57,579 nt of DNA from Polynucleobacter sp. Its GTDB lineage: Bacteria > Pseudomonadota > Gammaproteobacteria > Burkholderiales > Burkholderiaceae. Under the pieces are notes generated by a model. The model saw only the letters and a program-made list of their open reading frames with translations. It did not search any database and had not been told where the DNA came from. Positions 17,074 to 28,105 of this stretch are shown in pieces. Position 1 is the stretch's first letter, and each line of letters begins with the position of its first letter. The stretch is taken from positions 1 through 57,579 of the forward strand of contig JAUYRJ010000047.1 of NCBI GenBank assembly GCA_030696845.1, written 5' to 3'. Made by a program: the position numbers and the translations under genes.

Positions 17074-18378
17074 TTATTTCACGAAGGGCAACTCATCCCA
17101 CTGGGTGGTGTAGTTGGGGGAGCGATTCTCCGAGCGCATGCCCCAGCCCATCGTATTGCCCATCGCCGCCGAATGCACGGCTCTTTTTCCGAAGCGGGTA
17201 TTGAGCGCATCCATCACCCGCATTAAAGCAGCTGACCTTTGCTGCATGGCGGTATCGTCAAATAAACCTTGCTGCTGTTTTGCTTTTGCAGAAATCGCGC
17301 CCAGCATGACGCCAGCCTTTTTATAGCGATAGCCGGCTTTGAAAATGCGCCGTAATCCCGCAATCGCCGCATCCGTAAACACCAAGGTGTCATCGCAGGG
17401 CTCGGCTAGTCCAATCGCAATACTGGGGTTGTATTGTGGCTCGTTTAATTTAAAGCGATTGGTTTGCACAAACACCTGCGCAATCGCGGCGACTGAATGC
17501 TGGGCGCGGAGTTTTTCACATGCCCGCGCAATGTGCGTTGCTACCGACTCCGCCAGCTCCTCAAAAGAGGTCACCGCCCTGCCAAAACTGCGTGATGCAA
17601 TGATTTGCTGTTTGTCCGGCACAATCTCCTCGAGCTCCAAACACGAAACACCGTTCAGCTCGCTACCGATACGCTCCATCACTACACCAAACTGAGCGCG
17701 CAGGGTTTTTAATGAGGCGCAGCGCAGATCCCATACCGTCTGCATGCCCATTGCCTTTAGGCGTAAAGACAACTTGCGCCCAACGCCCCAGATTTCACCC
17801 ACGTCCGTAGCGCGCATCCAGTGGCGCACCACCTCATCACTGAGGGCATTTAAATCACACACCCCATTAAAAACCGCGTGCTTTTTTGCCAAATGATTAG
17901 CCAGCTTGGCGAGTGTTTTCGACCCGCCCATTCCAACACACACGGGCAAGCCAGTCCACTGCCGAATGCGCCCACGAATCAACTCCCCCAGCGCAAGTGA
18001 GCTGGGATATAAATGCAACACGGTATCGATGCGCAAAAAACTCTCATCGATACTGTAGACCTCGATGTCCGGTGAAAAATCCCGCAAGATCGACACCACG
18101 CGCTCACTCATATCTCCGTACAGAGTGTAATTGGACGATAGCGCTTTAATGCCATGTTTGGCCGCCAAGTCCTTGAGTTCAAACCATGGCGCCGCCATGC
18201 GCACGCCCAAGGCCTTGACCTCACTGCTGCGCGCTACTGCGCAACCATCGTTATTGGACAGAACTACCAGCGGTACTCGCTCTAAGCGCGGCTGAAAGAC
18301 CCGCTCGCACGAGACATAAAAATTATTGACATCCACCAAGGCGAAGTGCGCCAACTCGGAACCCATGAGCAAACTCAA
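17074..18378 (-). CDS. umuC: DNA polymerase V catalytic subunit UmuC (Y-family)
   Basis: A 434-residue Y-family polymerase. The active site is visible as [17 protein letters not shown] (metal ligand D16) and [11 protein letters not shown] (acidic pair), with [12 protein letters not shown] in the fingers and [20 protein letters not shown] in the DNA-binding region. The C-terminal domain ends with the UmuC-type extension rather than that of DinB. It performs error-prone translesion synthesis with UmuD'. Its start overlaps the umuD stop by 4 bases (ATGA), so translation is coupled. SOS control comes from the LexA box upstream of umuD. Confidence 0.95.
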   Translation of the reverse strand: MSLLMGSELAHFALVDVNNFYVSCERVFQPRLERVPLVVLSNNDGCAVARSSEVKALGVRMAAPWFELKDLAAKHGIKALSSNYTLYGDMSERVVSILRDFSPDIEVYSIDESFLRIDTVLHLYPSSLALGELIRGRIRQWTGLPVCVGMGGSKTLAKLANHLAKKHAVFNGVCDLNALSDEVVRHWMRATDVGEIWGVGRKLSLRLKAMGMQTVWDLRCASLKTLRAQFGVVMERIGSELNGVSCLELEEIVPDKQQIIASRSFGRAVTSFEELAESVATHIARACEKLRAQHSVAAIAQVFVQTNRFKLNEPQYNPSIAIGLAEPCDDTLVFTDAAIAGLRRIFKAGYRYKKAGVMLGAISAKAKQQQGLFDDTAMQQRSAALMRVMDALNTRFGKRAVHSAAMGNTMGWGMRSENRSPNYTTQWDELPFVK

Positions 18379-18899
18379 GAATGGCTGGCGCGACGCGATT
18401 CGCTTTGCTGCGGTATTTTGCTGGTGTACTTGCGCACTACCCCCACCACAACTCCCCAGACTTGCAACTCCGAACCGTCCCCAAACGCAATAGCGGGGTA
18501 GCTAGGGTTTTCAGGGCGCAGCTCAATCACGCCGCGGTGTTTATATAAGCGTTTAATGGTGTAGTCGCCATTGACCACCGCCACGATGATGTCTTTATGC
18601 TTGGGCATCAGCGCCCGGTCCACCACCACCTTATCGCCATCCTCAATGCTAGCGCCCACCATCGAGTCACCCCGTACAGTGAACATAAAGGTAGCGGGTT
18701 TATTCTGAATCAAGTACTGATTGAGATCGAGGGCATCCTCCACGTAATCGCCCGCAGGGGACGGAAAGCCCGCCGATAGGGCATGCACCAGAAGTCGCAA
18801 ATCAGCACGCGGCGCTTCTTGGGCAAGTCGCTCCGGAGACTGACTTAGGCTTACATCAGAGCTGGCCTCAGAAAACACTGCAGCAGGGTAATTCGTCAT
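18375..18899 (-). CDS. umuD: UmuD, self-cleaving accessory subunit of DNA polymerase V
   Basis: A 174-residue S24-family protein. The cleavage site AG (43-44, in [13 protein letters not shown]), the catalytic serine S79 ([10 protein letters not shown]) and lysine K116 (DYTIKRLY) are all intact, as in LexA and UmuD. RecA-stimulated cleavage yields UmuD', which joins UmuC. The N-terminal arm is about 20 residues longer than in E. coli. ATG 18899 is chosen because the open frame upstream runs through the LexA box; ATG 18911 lies only 3 bases from that box. Either way the leader would be extremely short. Confidence 0.9.
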   Translation of the reverse strand: MTNYPAAVFSEASSDVSLSQSPERLAQEAPRADLRLLVHALSAGFPSPAGDYVEDALDLNQYLIQNKPATFMFTVRGDSMVGASIEDGDKVVVDRALMPKHKDIIVAVVNGDYTIKRLYKHRGVIELRPENPSYPAIAFGDGSELQVWGVVVGVVRKYTSKIPQQSESRRASHS

Positions 18900-18914
18900 G
18901 AGATCGGGCATCAA

Positions 18915-18934
18915 TACTGTATAAAAACACAGTA
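18915..18934 (-). promoter_or_regulatory. LexA (SOS) box of umuDC
   Basis: The 20-base element contains CTGT-N8-ACAG with flanking TA...TA, closely matching the E. coli LexA consensus and perfectly palindromic in its outer arms (18914-18935). It lies 15 bases upstream of the chosen umuD start and overlaps the region expected for the -10 element, so bound LexA should block transcription. Confidence 0.9.
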
Positions 18935-19073
18935 TAAACACCAGACTGCAAAAACACCAAATTCACCATCAAGTTTGGTTTTTTATAGGTATTTCAGTGA
19001 GGAAGGTCACCCGCCCCCCCTCTTTTCAGACTGTTAAGATGGCAATGAACTCATCCATAGAAAGCGTTTCACC

Positions 19074-19448
19074 ATGGCAAACCTCATGCCCTTTTTTGCT
19101 CAATGGGGCCTTACCGCCCTCTCCCTCTGGGTAGCCAGTTTCATTTTTGATGGCATTCAGTTTGATGGCGCGCCGTCTTTAATTGTTGCCGCCTTAGTCC
19201 TGGGCTTTGCCAATGCGATTGTCAAACCCATTCTGATTCTCTTGACCCTGCCGCTCACCGCCATCACCATGGGCCTCTTCTTACTGGTGATTAACGCACT
19301 GGTATTAATGTTAGTGTCATCGCTCGTTAGCGGCTTTACGATCTCCAGCTTTTGGACTGCCTTTTTTGCCGGGATTTTTATTTCGGTATTTAGCCTCTTT
19401 ATTGGTGCAAGCGTCTTTAGAACAGAAGTGTATTACGGACCTAAGTAA
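19074..19448 (+). CDS. Phage-holin-4-like integral membrane protein
   Basis: A 124-residue protein with four hydrophobic segments (about 5-25, 32-52, 58-82 and 92-115). The pattern VLGFANAIVKPILILLTLPLTAITMGLFLLVINA is typical of the phage_holin_4_2 family (COG1950). These proteins are widespread in bacterial chromosomes outside prophages, and no phage genes surround this one, so a general membrane role is more likely than lysis. A 7-base C run lies upstream at 19014-19020. The 3' end overlaps the convergent asmA-like gene by 16 bases. Confidence 0.82.
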   Translation: MANLMPFFAQWGLTALSLWVASFIFDGIQFDGAPSLIVAALVLGFANAIVKPILILLTLPLTAITMGLFLLVINALVLMLVSSLVSGFTISSFWTAFFAGIFISVFSLFIGASVFRTEVYYGPK

Positions 19449-21247
19449 ACGCTATCCCAGCTGCGCATGGCCTCGCGGCAAGGGTGCGCTTTATTCATAA
19501 CCCCTTCCGCATTCTGCGCCAAAATCGAAGCGCCGCCCGTCAAAAACCCGAGTCCAATCGATAGCGCCTGATTTACCACCCCTTCTTTATTAATGCCAAC
19601 CTGGGGTTTTGTCAGGGTACCTTGCAGACGCACTAAATTCGCTAAATCCACACCAAGCGTTAAACCTGATTTTTCAGCGGGATAAATCGCCAAATTAATG
19701 CCTTCGGTATTTAAGTTGACCGACCCGGCCAAGGTAATGTTGAGGCGATCGGTCTCAATGCCAATCGAGTTCGCAATCGTGACTGTGCCGTTTTTCACGG
19801 GCAAATACGCCGTCGCGCATTCCAGCACAGTCTCGCTGACTTTTTGACTCAAGGGGTTGATGGCATCAAAGATCGTAATTAATGCATCGCCACCTTGATT
19901 TAAAAAACCGGAAGCAATTCGGGCGCTACCGATCGTCGTTTGGCTCTGACCAGTTAAGCGGGCGGCAATTTGATGGGGACTAGCGCCGCTACTACTCAAA
20001 TCAAACGCGGTTCGCATATCACCACCTATCACCTTTCCCTTTGCATTGGTGGAAGCCAATAGCTGCTCTAAGGTAAAACCATTCGCCTTACCCTTCAGCG
20101 TCCATATTGGTAGGTCGGCTTTGATATTGCGCACTCCGATCGAGCCATCGAATCGCCCTTTGCCGAGCCCAAAACCCACATTAGGTACATCGAGTTGCTG
20201 CTGATCGATTCGTGCGGTAGCGACAAATTGATTCAGCACCACTTTATTTGGCAAGACCAATTGGCCAATCTGAATATCCAGCTTGCCATTGGCTTCTGGC
20301 ACGAGTTTGAGCGGTAAGGGCGTATCGCTAAATAAGCGCTCAGCTGACCTTGCGGGTTTTGTGTTGGCAAACGAGGGCGAGATGATATGAAACGCAGAAG
20401 CTGCTGATGCCGTCTTGCCAGTAAACGCAGATAGATCGAATGTATTTGCCTTGAGGGAAAAGTCAAACTGACTTTGCTTGTTCGGATCTAGGGCTACCGT
20501 ACCCGCCAGTTGCAATGGCTTACCACTCAGAGCCACCTCGAGATCAAGCCGAATATCGATCGGCTGACTACCCATTTTGCTGAGCACCTCGCGAATCGAG
20601 CTCATTTTGCCTTTGAGAACGATATTCAAATCCCCTTGTTTGAGGTCTGCGCCGACCAGGGTTTGATTACCGCTTTTTTGTAATGAAAGCGATGGAATAC
20701 CGTATACCCGCTCCGGGGCTCCACTAGCGCGATAATAAATACGGCTTCGCTTTAAGTCGACGTTCTCAATCAAAACTGCATTGCCATCAACTGATGTTGA
20801 ATCGCTGGATGCGCTTGCAGTCGTGTTGCTTGCGGTAGACGACTCGGCGCTGCCCATCACCCAGTTCCCCTTGCCGCTGGAGTTGGTTTCTAAATACAAA
20901 TCCAGTCCCGACAGAGCAACACTGCCCACCTCAATGCGGCGACTCAGCAAAGGCAAGAGACTAATATCCAGTTCAATTTTTTCAAGGCGGGCCATATCTT
21001 TTTGATCTGCCCATGCCGCATTACTCAAGCTCACCTGCTCGGCTGAAACCGCAATACCCGGAAAAAAGCGTAGGCTCACAGGTCCGCTGATTTTGAGTTC
21101 ACGACCCGTCGAGTCACGTACCTCGCTAATGAGTAGCTGCGTTAGTTTTTCTGGGCTAATGAGTGTGCTGACATACCCAATGCCGACTGCCACTAAGGTG
21201 AAAATGGTAGCAACTACGATAAGGCTAATTTTGATGGTTTTGCTCAT
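19433..21247 (-). CDS. AsmA family protein
   Basis: A 604-residue inner-membrane-anchored periplasmic protein. A single N-terminal membrane helix (about 6-28) leads into the AsmA N-terminal module: TQLLISEVRDSTGRELKISGPVSLRFFPGIAVSAEQVSL is typical. The C-terminal part has the AsmA repeat fold, with SGASPHQIAARLTGQ and an LNTEGINLAIYP segment. AsmA proteins span the periplasm as beta-taco lipid conduits or influence outer-membrane assembly. The tail GGASILAQNAEGVMNKAHPC is also family-like. It lies 60 bases from the divergent lipocalin gene. Confidence 0.88.
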   Translation of the reverse strand: MSKTIKISLIVVATIFTLVAVGIGYVSTLISPEKLTQLLISEVRDSTGRELKISGPVSLRFFPGIAVSAEQVSLSNAAWADQKDMARLEKIELDISLLPLLSRRIEVGSVALSGLDLYLETNSSGKGNWVMGSAESSTASNTTASASSDSTSVDGNAVLIENVDLKRSRIYYRASGAPERVYGIPSLSLQKSGNQTLVGADLKQGDLNIVLKGKMSSIREVLSKMGSQPIDIRLDLEVALSGKPLQLAGTVALDPNKQSQFDFSLKANTFDLSAFTGKTASAASAFHIISPSFANTKPARSAERLFSDTPLPLKLVPEANGKLDIQIGQLVLPNKVVLNQFVATARIDQQQLDVPNVGFGLGKGRFDGSIGVRNIKADLPIWTLKGKANGFTLEQLLASTNAKGKVIGGDMRTAFDLSSSGASPHQIAARLTGQSQTTIGSARIASGFLNQGGDALITIFDAINPLSQKVSETVLECATAYLPVKNGTVTIANSIGIETDRLNITLAGSVNLNTEGINLAIYPAEKSGLTLGVDLANLVRLQGTLTKPQVGINKEGVVNQALSIGLGFLTGGASILAQNAEGVMNKAHPCREAMRSWDSVYLGP

Positions 21248-21307
21248 AATTTACTATAGCGCAATCCACTTGCCCAAGCCGCAAATAAGAAGGTATACAG
21301 TACTATT

Positions 21308-21922
21308 ATGAACACAACCACCGCCGGCTCAAAAGCCATCAAAACCGCCATTACCGCACTGGGCTTTGCGCTGGGCGTATGGATTTCGCCCACTCTAGCG
21401 CAGCCACAAGTAACTGAACCCGCGCCAGCGCCCTTAGAAGCCATCGCCACACTCGACGTGCCACGCTATATGGGTACCTGGTATGAGATCGCCAAATACC
21501 CCAACTGGTTTCAGAAAAAATGCGTGAGCAATACCAGTGCGCAGTACACCGCCGAAGCCAGTGGCAGCCTCACTGTACTCAACCGCTGCCAAAAGGCCGA
21601 TGGATCAATGAGCGAAGCGCTGGGCGCGGCCAAGCAAGTGGGGTCCGCCACCTCGGCCAAGCTAGAAGTGCGCTTTGCTCCGGCATGGCTCTCCTTTTTG
21701 CCTTTTGTCTGGGGCAACTACTGGGTGATTGATTTAGATGAGCAATACCAATTGGCCGCAGTGAGTGAGCCCACTCGCAAGTATTTATGGATTTTGGCGC
21801 GCACCAAAACCGTTGATCCCAAGGTCTACGATGCGCTCTTGCAGCGTTTGCAACAAAAGGGCTTCAATCTAAATGAGATTGAGCGCTCCCTACAAACCGA
21901 TGCCCCTAGTACGACCAAGTAA
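21308..21922 (+). CDS. Lipocalin family protein (Blc-like)
   Basis: A 204-residue exported protein. A hydrophobic signal sequence (about 11-30, ending SPTLAQ) is followed by a Pro/Ala-rich spacer and the lipocalin motif YMGTWYEIAKYPNWFQ, with GTWYEIA the family signature. The second structurally conserved region is seen in NYWVIDLDEQYQLAAVSEP, and the third in RKYLWILARTK. Bacterial lipocalins such as Blc bind lipids in the outer membrane or periplasm. No lipobox cysteine is visible after the signal, so it may be periplasmic. The histidine phosphatase gene starts 2 bases after its stop. Confidence 0.9.
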   Translation: MNTTTAGSKAIKTAITALGFALGVWISPTLAQPQVTEPAPAPLEAIATLDVPRYMGTWYEIAKYPNWFQKKCVSNTSAQYTAEASGSLTVLNRCQKADGSMSEALGAAKQVGSATSAKLEVRFAPAWLSFLPFVWGNYWVIDLDEQYQLAAVSEPTRKYLWILARTKTVDPKVYDALLQRLQQKGFNLNEIERSLQTDAPSTTK

Positions 21923-21924
21923 GA

Positions 21925-22572
21925 ATGAAGACGATCACCCGCATTTGCTTTGCTCGCCATGGCGAAACCGATTGGAACGCGGAGCGCCGTATGCAAGGCC
22001 ATATTGATATTCCCCTGAATCAGCATGGCGAGACTCAAGCCGTTTTATTGGCAAAATCGCTCAAGCGCGCCGGACATGCATTTGATTACCTCTATGCCAG
22101 CGATCTGCAGCGCGCAGCCAATACCGCCAAGCAGGTAGCCGAGGTCTTAAAGTTACCCGTGACAATCGATGCGGTCTTTCGGGAGCGGCATGTTGGCGTA
22201 TTGCAGGGCTTACGCTTAGATGAAGCGCCACAGGCGGTGCCAGACGTATGGCAAGCCCACTTAGCGCGGGATATTCATCACGACTTGGGTGGTGGTGAAA
22301 GTATCGAACGCTTTCATGCGCGCGCCAATCTAGCCCTTGAACGCATTATGCACAAACACGCTGGTCAATCGGTGATGGTAGTAAGCCATGGCGGCACACT
22401 GGACATGATCTATCGCATCGTCACTGGGCAAGCTTTAGATCAGGAGCGGGTCGCCGTAGTGCCTAACACCTCACTCAATTGGATTACCAATGATGGCCAA
22501 GGCTGGTCGATTGAACGCTGGGCCGATACCAGTCACCTCGATGCTGTAGCGCTGGATAACGTCGATATTTAA
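21925..22572 (+). CDS. Histidine phosphatase family protein (phosphoglycerate mutase-like)
   Basis: A 215-residue protein of the histidine phosphatase superfamily, branch 1. The catalytic motif RHGETDWN carries the phosphorylated histidine near residue 12; the second histidine is in VVSHGGTLD, and RERHVGVLQGL is the mid-chain motif. Members include cobalamin-pathway phosphatases (CobC) and broad-specificity phosphatases; it lacks the insertions of true phosphoglycerate mutases. The gene begins 2 bases after the lipocalin stop, so translation is probably coupled. The physiological substrate is unknown. Confidence 0.9.
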   Translation: MKTITRICFARHGETDWNAERRMQGHIDIPLNQHGETQAVLLAKSLKRAGHAFDYLYASDLQRAANTAKQVAEVLKLPVTIDAVFRERHVGVLQGLRLDEAPQAVPDVWQAHLARDIHHDLGGGESIERFHARANLALERIMHKHAGQSVMVVSHGGTLDMIYRIVTGQALDQERVAVVPNTSLNWITNDGQGWSIERWADTSHLDAVALDNVDI

Positions 22573-22598
22573 AACCGTCGACCTCAATGAATCGAGTC

Positions 22599-23147
22599 CT
22601 ACTTATTTAACTTGGTAATTTTGTTACCCTGAATACCAATGCCGGCCATGAGCCCTTTTTGTCCTGTAATAAACGCATAGATATCGTCTTGAGCAGTAAT
22701 GCTAGTGGTTGACTTTGCCAGACCTTGATCCACTACCACCACACTCGGACCCACACCCACCTCAAAACCCTCTGTGGAGTTCAGTGCTTTTAATGCGGCC
22801 TCTTTCATAAAGAACAATACATAGCCAAACTGCTGGGCACCTGCCTGCAAACCAAAGGACCCGCCTGCGGTGTTGTAATAAGCAACGGGCCTACCTTCCC
22901 GCAATAAAACACCCTCTCCGTATTGGCCACCCACCATCAATCCAGCTTTGGTGACCGTCGGAAAGACCAGTACCGCAATGGCTTTCTCGCTGAGTTTTTT
23001 AGCATCCGCATTGCTGCTAAGCAGTTGCTGCAAGGTAGTGCGCGCACCGCGATCGATTTCCGCTTTACTGTCTGCATGCGCATGGATACTGAACGACATC
23101 GCCAGCAATACAAGCAATGTGTGGAGACTACTCTTAAAAGAAGCCAT
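22599..23147 (-). CDS. SYLF/YSC84-domain lipid-binding protein
   Basis: A 182-residue exported protein: an N-terminal signal peptide ending IHAHADSKAEI, followed by the SYLF (YSC84) domain. Typical segments are AIAVLVFPTVTKAGLMVGGQYGEGVLL, YYNTAGGSFGLQAGAQ and DIYAFITGQKGLMAGIGIQG. SYLF domains bind phosphoinositides in eukaryotes; bacterial secreted forms have no settled role. ATG 23147 is chosen for its ggtgat ribosome site at the right spacing; a GTG at 23159 overlaps that site. Confidence 0.88.
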   Translation of the reverse strand: MASFKSSLHTLLVLLAMSFSIHAHADSKAEIDRGARTTLQQLLSSNADAKKLSEKAIAVLVFPTVTKAGLMVGGQYGEGVLLREGRPVAYYNTAGGSFGLQAGAQQFGYVLFFMKEAALKALNSTEGFEVGVGPSVVVVDQGLAKSTTSITAQDDIYAFITGQKGLMAGIGIQGNKITKLNK

Positions 23148-23264
23148 ATTAATCACCAAAAAGGAGTTTACGTTGGAAAATGATAGCGTGTGTTGGCATT
23201 CATACCTGAATGTGTGATGATAATAAGATAAGTACCATTACTCTATTTGCCTAAAGGAATCATC

Positions 23265-23636
23265 ATGCGCTCATTCATTCCGTTGATAAGCCTGGTCGCC
23301 GTGACTGTTGTGGGCTGCGCCGGTGCCGATGTTCGGCCTGTGGTGGACATGAAAAACGTTAATACCGCCGCCTATGAAAAAGATTTACAAGAGTGCCAGT
23401 CGTATGCCAAAGAGCAATCTGGCATGGGTTCTGGCGCTGCCAAAGGCGCAGGCGCAGGCGCTGTCGTTGGCGGTCTCCTGGGTCTTGTCACGGGCGGCAA
23501 TACATCGGGTATTGCGCAAGCGGCAGGGGCTGGGGCAGTGATTGGCGGTGCAGGTGGCGCGTACTCGGGCAACCAGTCGCAAGAGGCGATCGTGAAACGT
23601 TGCCTGAGCGGTCGTGGCTACAAGGTTTTAAATTAA
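23265..23636 (+). CDS. Glycine-zipper lipoprotein
   Basis: A 123-residue protein with a lipoprotein signal: MRSFIPLISLVAVTVVGC, where VVGC is an acceptable lipobox. The mature part has two glycine-zipper helices, GAAKGAGAGAVVGGLLGLVTGG and AAGAGAVIGGAGGAYSG, separated by a short loop, and a C-terminal AIVKRCLSGRGYKV. Similar outer-membrane-associated glycine-zipper proteins are common in proteobacteria, with no precise function known. The ATG at 23265 follows an aaagga site. The 3' 149 bases are overlapped on the opposite strand by the open frame of the DUF1376 gene. Confidence 0.85.
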   Translation: MRSFIPLISLVAVTVVGCAGADVRPVVDMKNVNTAAYEKDLQECQSYAKEQSGMGSGAAKGAGAGAVVGGLLGLVTGGNTSGIAQAAGAGAVIGGAGGAYSGNQSQEAIVKRCLSGRGYKVLN

Positions 23637-24447
23637 TTTGCCGCTCCCGCAATCCCGCAGCCTGGCTTGCGGCGAGCTTAGCCAAGGGTTGGATGTGCCC
23701 GTCCTCCAAGCCACTACCGCGGTCAACCCCCACACCTCGCACGCGATCGCCGCTTAGCCGAGCCGAGCGGGTCTTATTTTTTTCGGCCCAGTCGTGAAAA
23801 AATCGCTGTGCAGCGCTCAGACCAGGTGGAGCTACAAGCGCGACTTCAGCCAGAACCTCAGCCACAGGCGCAGTCTCCGCTACGAGCTCTCGCTCTCGAT
23901 CACCCCGTCCGCTCGGATCCGAACTATTCGGCGCAAATTCTCGATGCGACCCTCCCCTATCGTTCTTACCAACATCGTATTGATTGATTGGTGATTGGTG
24001 TATGGAGTCTGGTGTATGGTGTTTGGTGTCTGGTGAGCATTGCGTTCGCATTGCATTCGCTATGCGTTCGCATCCATTTTCTACCCCCGTTTTAAGGGGG
24101 GTTTCTGGGGGTAAATTCACTATCTGAGCCCCATACCACCTGGCTTTAGCACTTTGCCTGGCCTTCTCTTGTTTTGCCTGGTAACGCGCAATTTCCGCAT
24201 CGCAGCGCGCTTGCCGCCAACCCTCTTCGGTGAGCGTAAAAAATTCGTGGAGCACTGCAATCACGGCATCTTTTTCTTTTTTGGATGTAGCGCGCACGAT
24301 TTTTTGCAGCAAAGTGACATCCGCCGGTAAGGGTTTTTCAGTAGCGTAGTAGTGACGCAATAAACGGGAGTACGCTGCGTCTTCCACTAAAGTGAGGTGC
24401 ATTGTTGACACTGTGTAATCGCCAATGTGGTGTTCGTAGTAGTTCAT
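23488..24447 (-). CDS. DUF1376-domain (phage-replication-like) protein with abnormal C-terminus
   Basis: The frame encodes 319 residues. The first 95 form a DUF1376 domain (MNYYEHHIGDYTVSTMHL, EDAAYSRLLRHYYATEKPL, then a basic KQEKARQSAKARW helix), known from prophage replication regions. A low-complexity, repeat-derived linker follows (TKHHTPDSIHQSPINQ). From about residue 270 the frame is the antisense shadow of the glycine-zipper gene (23488-23636), so the original C-terminus is probably lost. A ggagg site lies 12 bases before the ATG. No other phage gene is nearby; this may be a decaying remnant or an exapted gene. Being intact over the domain, it is listed as a CDS, but pseudogene status is possible. 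Confidence 0.6.
   Translation of the reverse strand: MNYYEHHIGDYTVSTMHLTLVEDAAYSRLLRHYYATEKPLPADVTLLQKIVRATSKKEKDAVIAVLHEFFTLTEEGWRQARCDAEIARYQAKQEKARQSAKARWYGAQIVNLPPETPLKTGVENGCERIANAMRTQCSPDTKHHTPDSIHQSPINQYDVGKNDRGGSHREFAPNSSDPSGRGDRERELVAETAPVAEVLAEVALVAPPGLSAAQRFFHDWAEKNKTRSARLSGDRVRGVGVDRGSGLEDGHIQPLAKLAASQAAGLRERQINLKPCSHDRSGNVSRSPLATGCPSTRHLHRQSLPQPLPLAQYPMYCRP
23983..24071. repeat. Degenerate low-complexity repeats within the DUF1376 gene
   Basis: The + strand shows repeated short units around TGGTGTATGG / TGGTGTCTGG (about 23990-24035), followed by alternating GCGTTCGCAT / GCATTCGCTA units (about 24038-24071). They encode the linker of the DUF1376 protein on the minus strand. Such units usually arise by slippage. 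Confidence 0.55.
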
Positions 24448-27364
<2,917 letters not shown>

Positions 27365-27388
27365 GATCGGCACACCGCAGCAACACGA

Positions 27389-27413
27389 GGGGCACTGAGG
27401 TGCCCCTTTTTTA
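27389..27413 (+). terminator. Intrinsic terminator of katG
   Basis: GGGGCAC at 27389-27395 pairs perfectly with GTGCCCC at 27400-27406 around a TGAG loop, followed by six T residues (27407-27412). It lies 25 bases after the katG stop. Confidence 0.92.
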
Positions 27414-27524
27414 TATTCAAAAGAAAGCGGGGTATGCCCTAATGTACTTTTAAATTCTGAAAGTAGATTCTAGTTGATAAGTACTACGCTAATGATGCGA
27501 GGCGACAATCGACAGAGGGTAACC

Positions 27525-27710
27525 ATGGGATTTCACATTACTGAATTAAACGCGGAAACAGGGAAAATCGTAGTCGAAGATCCTGATTTTGGACTCCAAT
27601 TCGAATTTGTGGAGCCAGACTTTGAGGAAGTCCGAATAAAAGATGACTATGATTTGCACATCAAAACCAAACACGGTGAATTAAAAATACTACCCATTCT
27701 CGAAAAATAA
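27525..27710 (+). CDS. Small hypothetical protein
   Basis: A 61-residue acidic protein (MGFHITELNAETGKIVVEDP ... KILPILEK) with no recognised domain. The pattern of alternating hydrophobic and charged residues suggests a small beta-rich fold. ATG 27525 has an agaggg site at about 27514-27519; the frame extends upstream to an ATT/ATG-poor stretch that looks untranslated. It lies after the katG terminator and before a winged-helix gene in the same direction, 65 bases away, and may be co-transcribed with it. Confidence 0.5.
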   Translation: MGFHITELNAETGKIVVEDPDFGLQFEFVEPDFEEVRIKDDYDLHIKTKHGELKILPILEK

Positions 27711-27775
27711 GTGCGCTAGCACCGCAGTGCATTTGAAGGGGCAGTGGTTTGCATGCCACTTCGGATCGGCATAAA

Positions 27776-28105
27776 ATGAGGGTGATGCGAAATGATGCCT
27801 ACATCCGATTTCTTAAGGCAACAGAGGGCCTTTCAGATCAACTCTCTGATCATGAACAGCAAATGTTGAATGAGATTATGAAGAGGGGAGACCGTCTTTT
27901 TCGGGTGCAAGAAATCATCGAGATGCGCGCGATTGCCTCACAGGCAACCTTGCACAAGGTGCTACTCAATTTAGTTCACAAAGGGTATGTCAGCCTCGAA
28001 CAATCCAAAGAGGACGGGCGCATTAAATACATTAAAGCCACCAAAAAAACAGATCAGCTACTAAACCGACTCAACACCTTACTCAAACAATCTACGACTG
28101 GTTAA
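27776..28105 (+). CDS. MarR-like winged-helix DNA-binding protein
   Basis: A 109-residue protein. HEQQMLNEIMKRGDRLFRVQEIIEMRAIASQATLHKVLLNLVHKGYVSLEQ reads as helix, then a helix-turn-helix with recognition helix (about 50-65), and a wing containing EDGRIKYIKATKKT. This is a MarR/winged-helix arrangement, small for MarR and lacking the usual long dimerisation helices. The start is uncertain: ATG 27776 or 27785; neither has an ideal ribosome site. Its stop overlaps that of the convergent HD-GYP gene (TTAA at 28102-28105). Target genes are unknown. Confidence 0.65.
   Translation: MRVMRNDAYIRFLKATEGLSDQLSDHEQQMLNEIMKRGDRLFRVQEIIEMRAIASQATLHKVLLNLVHKGYVSLEQSKEDGRIKYIKATKKTDQLLNRLNTLLKQSTTG

Noticed and set aside
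19074-19448. Prophage hint from the holin-like gene
   Set aside because: The family is common in bacterial chromosomes, and no lysin, integrase or structural phage genes are nearby.
23983-24071. CRISPR-like repeat array
   Set aside because: Units are short, degenerate and directly adjacent, with no spacers; they encode a protein linker.
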